From: an uncultured Bacteroidota bacterium | Lineage (GTDB): Bacteria; Bacteroidota; Bacteroidia; Chitinophagales; Chitinophagaceae | Direction of reading: 5' to 3' | Assembly: GCA_903878475.1 (NCBI GenBank) | Contig: CAIRHQ010000205.1 | Location: forward strand, 1 to 45,684 | DNA: 45,684 nt | Part shown: positions 42,588 to 45,684 of the stretch, in pieces | Numbering within the stretch: position 1 is the first letter of the stretch | Layout of the letters: every line of letters starts with the position of its first letter | The notes under the pieces: model-generated | The model's database searches: none | What the model was told of the DNA's origin: nothing | The model's input: only the letters and a program-made list of their open reading frames with translations | Position numbers and translations under genes: made by a program

Positions 42588-44306
42588 TTATTGCCGACGA
42601 GCCAGCACGATCACCTGCTTAAATTGCTTTTTCTTTCCCTCCAGATTAAATAATTCTGTTAGAAAAATATAGATGCCCACGGGCAATGCTTGATTTTTTT
42701 CGCCCAGTCCATCCCACCTGAAATTACCCTTGATGCCGCATAAAGCATTTCGCTGCAGATATCGTACAATATGGCCTGCCGCATCAAAGATGGTAATATT
42801 GGCTACCCATCCAAGCGTTGGAAGCTGGTATTCCAAACTGGCCACATCGTCAATTCCATCATTATCTGGCGAGATGATCTCCGGACTTAATTTCAATTCC
42901 CCCGAAGTGGCATCATCCAGATGAAACTGCGAATTTTTATAAGTGGGTGTGCCATATCCTACTGATGAAGCAGCCGAATGCCAGTTATCGGATTGTTGAG
43001 TAGGCCCATCCGCATCGATCCGCTCCAGCGAAACTCCTTCCGGATTGTCGATGAGTTTGAAATGCCATTTTGCATCATAGGTCAGTTCATCAACGATTTT
43101 ACCCTGTTCATTCAACAGTACAACATCGCCCTGGTCGTCATTGAAGGAGGGCATACTTGATGGCTCAGTAAAAGATTCGGGATTCAGGCAGATATAATCT
43201 CGTTTCACCAACGAGGCATCCGCCGTTACCACTACATACATATCTGGCAACAAAAGATTACCAAAACTACTTAACGGAAAGATATTACTGATCTGTGCCG
43301 TGCTGTTGCGATTGGCCAGGGATAATTTTTTCAGGTCAATGATCTTTGTTGAACGATTGTATAATTCAACATAATCCACTCCCCCAGCCCGGGGATTAAA
43401 CAGGATCTCATTGATCACCACATCCAAACTATCGGCGGTGGAAGCCCAGCCGGTTTGAATGGAAATATTATTGCTGATCGCATTGCCCACACAATCCGAA
43501 ATTCCGTGTACGGTTAATTGATATATTTTTTGATGCTGCAATACATTACTCAGGTGCAATACCACTTGATCGAAAACAGGAGGAACCGCCAAGATATTAG
43601 GCAATATACCGATGCCATCACTCAGGGTATAATTTGAAAGTTGAACCGCTTTCAGGCTGTCGAGCGGTTCATCAAACTGAAGATTAATTGTAACACTATC
43701 GGTAGCGAATGCACGAAGCAACCGAGGTGCTGTATGATCGGCATTAATGCCGTCTACCGAATTGCGTTTCCCGGGAGTACCCCCTTTACTATCGGTGCTG
43801 GCGATCCAGTTGGCAGCACCCTGACAAGGATTTTTGGTGTCGATCATTTCCAGCGACCAGCCCCCATCTTTTTTGAGTTCGTTCCGATACCACTGGTCGG
43901 TATAATTTACTGCATGAATGATCTTATTCTGTGGCGATCGCAGATAAATAATATCACCCGCATTATCGAGTGTGGGAAAGCTGGTAACAGATATACAGGT
44001 TCCAAAGGAAGAGAGGGCAGCTACTGCACTGGCTGTACAAACGATCACCACACTGTCGGGCTTTAACGTATAGGCAGGCATGCTGCCACTGATGCCTGAG
44101 GCATCGCCCAGCTTCCAGCCCAGTAAGTTAATGGACACCGAACTGCAATTGCGCAATTCAACCCATTCGGTATTGGGTAAGCCAACTGTTGGTGAAGGGT
44201 CGGCCATCAGTTCATCAATGACCATTTCATTCCGGTTCACGATCTGGGCGCTAATGCCGGCATGCATAAACAGGCATAGCCATAATGCAAGAATCAATTT
44301 TTTCAT
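42588..44306 (-). CDS. Secreted protein with two lamin-tail domains and a C-terminal sorting-type domain
   Basis: 572 residues with a signal peptide (MKKLILALWLCLFMHAGISAQ). Domain order: a lamin-tail (LTD) domain at about 25-150 (EMVIDELMADPSPTVGLPNTEWVELRN), an Ig-like domain at about 195-285, a second LTD domain at about 290-435 (VVINEILFNPRAGGVDYVELYN) and a C-terminal FlgD/CHU-type domain at about 470-572, ending QVIVLARRQ, with the calcium-type motif SPDNDGIDD. The architecture fits a surface-anchored or gliding-related Bacteroidota protein, possibly a type 9 secretion substrate, though no strict sorting signal is shown. Function unknown. The ATG at 44306 begins the signal peptide. Confidence 0.75.
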   Translation of the reverse strand: MKKLILALWLCLFMHAGISAQIVNRNEMVIDELMADPSPTVGLPNTEWVELRNCSSVSINLLGWKLGDASGISGSMPAYTLKPDSVVIVCTASAVAALSSFGTCISVTSFPTLDNAGDIIYLRSPQNKIIHAVNYTDQWYRNELKKDGGWSLEMIDTKNPCQGAANWIASTDSKGGTPGKRNSVDGINADHTAPRLLRAFATDSVTINLQFDEPLDSLKAVQLSNYTLSDGIGILPNILAVPPVFDQVVLHLSNVLQHQKIYQLTVHGISDCVGNAISNNISIQTGWASTADSLDVVINEILFNPRAGGVDYVELYNRSTKIIDLKKLSLANRNSTAQISNIFPLSSFGNLLLPDMYVVVTADASLVKRDYICLNPESFTEPSSMPSFNDDQGDVVLLNEQGKIVDELTYDAKWHFKLIDNPEGVSLERIDADGPTQQSDNWHSAASSVGYGTPTYKNSQFHLDDATSGELKLSPEIISPDNDGIDDVASLEYQLPTLGWVANITIFDAAGHIVRYLQRNALCGIKGNFRWDGLGEKNQALPVGIYIFLTELFNLEGKKKQFKQVIVLARRQ

Positions 44307-44478
44307 AATGGGGGGATTAAATATTGACCAAATTATTTAGACCAGCGCGGGTAAAAAAAGGAAAAAGAACAATTATCGAAGTTGTTTTTCTTCTTATTTA
44401 ATGCGCAAACGCCAACAACTATTTTGTAAAATCCATGTCATTATGTGCACGGTAAGGCTGAAAACGGAGGTTTATTTT

Positions 44479-44486
44479 TATCTTCG
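44479..44486 (+). promoter_or_regulatory. Candidate -7 element upstream of asd
   Basis: TATCTTCG, one mismatch from TAnnTTTG and of the same form as the rplM candidate TACCTTCG, lies 57 bases before the asd start. No clear -33 element. Confidence 0.3.
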
Positions 44487-44543
44487 CCCTTCCCGCATTG
44501 ATTTGGGGATGTAGCATTCATTATTGACCAATAAAAATTTACA

Positions 44544-45533
44544 ATGAAAGTAGCAGTAGTTGGTGCCACCGGTTTAGTAGGCAGTAAAATGTTGCAAGTA
44601 CTGGCTGAAAGAAATTTTCCGGTAGATGAACTGATCCCGGTTGCCTCTGAAAGATCAATTGGAAAAGCCGTGGAGTTTAAAGGAAAACAATATTTGATTG
44701 TAAGTGCCGCTGACGCCATCGCCGCAAAACCCGATGTCGCCATATTTTCGGCCGGAGGAAGTACTTCACTGGAACTGGCTCCCCGTTTTGCAGCAGCAGG
44801 CATCACCGTAATCGATAACTCTTCTGCCTGGCGTATGGACCCCTCAAAAAAACTGGTGGTCCCTGAAGTGAATGCAAACGTGCTGAAAAAAACAGATAAG
44901 ATCATTGCCAATCCCAATTGCTCTACCATACAGATGGTGGTGGTGTTGAAACCCCTGCACGACCGGTATAAAATAAAAAGAGTAGTGGTGAGCACGTACC
45001 AAAGCGTTACCGGTACCGGCGTAAAAGCCGTTACCCAGCTCATGAATGAAAGAAAAGGGATCGAAGGTGAAATGGCTTATAAATACCCGATCGACCTGAA
45101 TGCCATTCCGCATATTGATGTATTCCTCGACAACGGATACACCAAGGAAGAAATGAAGATGACCCTGGAAACGAAAAAAATCCTGGGTGATGATTCCGTT
45201 CAAGTAACGGCAACCTGTGTACGCATTCCAACCATGGGCGGACATAGCGAAAGCGTGAACATTGAATTTGAAAATGATTTTGATCTGGCCGAAGTGCGGC
45301 AAATATTAAGCGAGAGTGCTGGTGTAGTAGTAAAAGATGATAATGCCAATTTCATCTACCCCATGCCGCTTACTGCCTACGATAAAGACGAAACTTTTGT
45401 TGGCAGAATCAGAAGGGATGAGTCGCAACCCAATACCCTCAACTGCTGGATCGTAAGCGATAACCTCCGCAAAGGTGCTGCCACCAATGCCATTCAGATC
45501 GCCGAATACCTGATGCAGAAAGGGTTGTTATAA
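44544..45533 (+). CDS. asd: Aspartate-semialdehyde dehydrogenase
   Basis: Reduces aspartyl phosphate to aspartate semialdehyde, the branch-point of lysine, threonine and methionine synthesis. 329 residues with the NADP-binding start VAVVGATGLVGSKMLQVL, FSAGGSTSLELAPRFAAAG, the active-site Cys in IIANPNCSTIQMVVVL (about 125-136), the VSTYQSVTGTGVKAV segment and the substrate-binding VRIPTMGGHSESVNIEFE. The length matches the usual bacterial form. A long palindromic terminator follows. A functional link to metH at the other window end is likely coincidental. Confidence 0.96.
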   Translation: MKVAVVGATGLVGSKMLQVLAERNFPVDELIPVASERSIGKAVEFKGKQYLIVSAADAIAAKPDVAIFSAGGSTSLELAPRFAAAGITVIDNSSAWRMDPSKKLVVPEVNANVLKKTDKIIANPNCSTIQMVVVLKPLHDRYKIKRVVVSTYQSVTGTGVKAVTQLMNERKGIEGEMAYKYPIDLNAIPHIDVFLDNGYTKEEMKMTLETKKILGDDSVQVTATCVRIPTMGGHSESVNIEFENDFDLAEVRQILSESAGVVVKDDNANFIYPMPLTAYDKDETFVGRIRRDESQPNTLNCWIVSDNLRKGAATNAIQIAEYLMQKGLL

Positions 45534-45547
45534 AATATTATACATTA

Positions 45548-45585
45548 AAATAGAAAGGCCCGATAATTATCGGGCCTTTCTATTT
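45548..45585. terminator. 38-bp perfect palindrome acting as bidirectional terminator
   Basis: The core GAAAGGCCCGATAA is repeated inverted, giving a perfect palindrome 45548-45585 of up to 19 bp per arm with no unpaired loop beyond the centre, and T-rich arms at both ends. It lies between asd and a convergent gene whose stop is at 45601. Confidence 0.9.
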
Positions 45586-45600
45586 ATTTCGTTAGCGTGA

Positions 45601-45684
45601 TCAATTGATCACCCAGGTTTCGCTTCCTTTTAATAATTTATCAAGATTACCCTTTCCTTTTTGGGCGATCACTTCTTCGATCTG
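45601..45684 (-). CDS. C-terminal end of an unidentified protein (5' end outside window)
   Basis: A 27-residue open frame ends with a TGA at 45601-45603 on the minus strand. The visible tail reads QIEEVIAQKGKGNLDKLLKG and finishes SETWVIN. It follows a shared terminator and is open to the window edge, so it is probably the end of a real gene convergent with asd. I cannot assign a family. Confidence 0.55.
   Translation of the reverse strand, partial: QIEEVIAQKGKGNLDKLLKGSETWVIN

Overview
The window reads as a chromosomal segment of a Bacteroidota bacterium, most likely of the family Chitinophagaceae (inference from gene content and protein style, not from a marker search). The evidence is: matches to the Bacteroidota -7 promoter element TAnnTTTG with few Shine-Dalgarno sequences; a THX ribosomal protein; lipoproteins; an ECF sigma factor followed by a membrane-tethered beta-barrel protein; a DUF4286 protein; a lamin-tail surface protein; and several TTG starts. 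Base composition looks moderate and even. I see no tRNA, rRNA, CRISPR array, transposase, prophage or plasmid function. No gene-free stretch exceeds 300 bases; the longest (2607-2899, upstream of hup) holds predicted hairpins and a promoter.

Layout. 1-5.5 kb: 3' end of metH, then xth with a DUF4286 gene, hup (HU), the THX protein gene, and on the minus strand pdxH, a Yip1-family membrane protein and a coiled-coil protein. 5.6-8.7 kb: ECF sigma factor, overlapping anti-sigma-like/beta-barrel gene, and a lipoprotein. 8.7-13.2 kb (minus): rplM-rpsI-rpsB-tsf, then a methyltransferase and pyrH. 13.4-19.8 kb: amidohydrolase lipoprotein, divergent ligA, a NUMOD4/HNH-type DNA-binding protein, a DUF2461 protein and a cupin/JmjC-like oxygenase. 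19.9-26.5 kb: phenylacetate degradation genes paaE, paaABCD, paaG, paaI, an unknown membrane protein, and paaY. 26.5-28 kb: small secreted protein and obg. 28-36.9 kb: a membrane-lipid neighbourhood with two large patatin-like phospholipases (787 and 740 residues) around a CPBP-family membrane protein, a lipoprotein, a FabH-type ketosynthase, a small secreted protein and a diacylglycerol-kinase-family lipid kinase. 36.9-45.7 kb: ctaA, rnhB, tsaC, a PfkB-family kinase, a subtilisin-family protease, a small membrane protein, a lamin-tail surface protein, asd, and the 3' end of an unknown minus-strand gene.

How the genes work together. The paa genes encode the ring epoxidase and its reductase (PaaABC, PaaD, PaaE), the epoxide isomerase (PaaG) and two housekeeping proteins of the pathway (PaaI, PaaY). 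The CoA ligase (PaaK), ring hydrolase (PaaZ) and later beta-oxidation steps are not in the window. The ribosomal cluster couples translation genes to UMP kinase. The patatin/FabH/lipid-kinase neighbourhood looks like a phospholipid remodelling locus and is the least described part. The sigma/beta-barrel pair is a likely envelope-sensing unit. I see no fully novel defence or mobile system; the best candidates for new biology are the patatin neighbourhood, the predicted envelope-spanning sigma regulator, the NUMOD4 protein and the structured region before hup.
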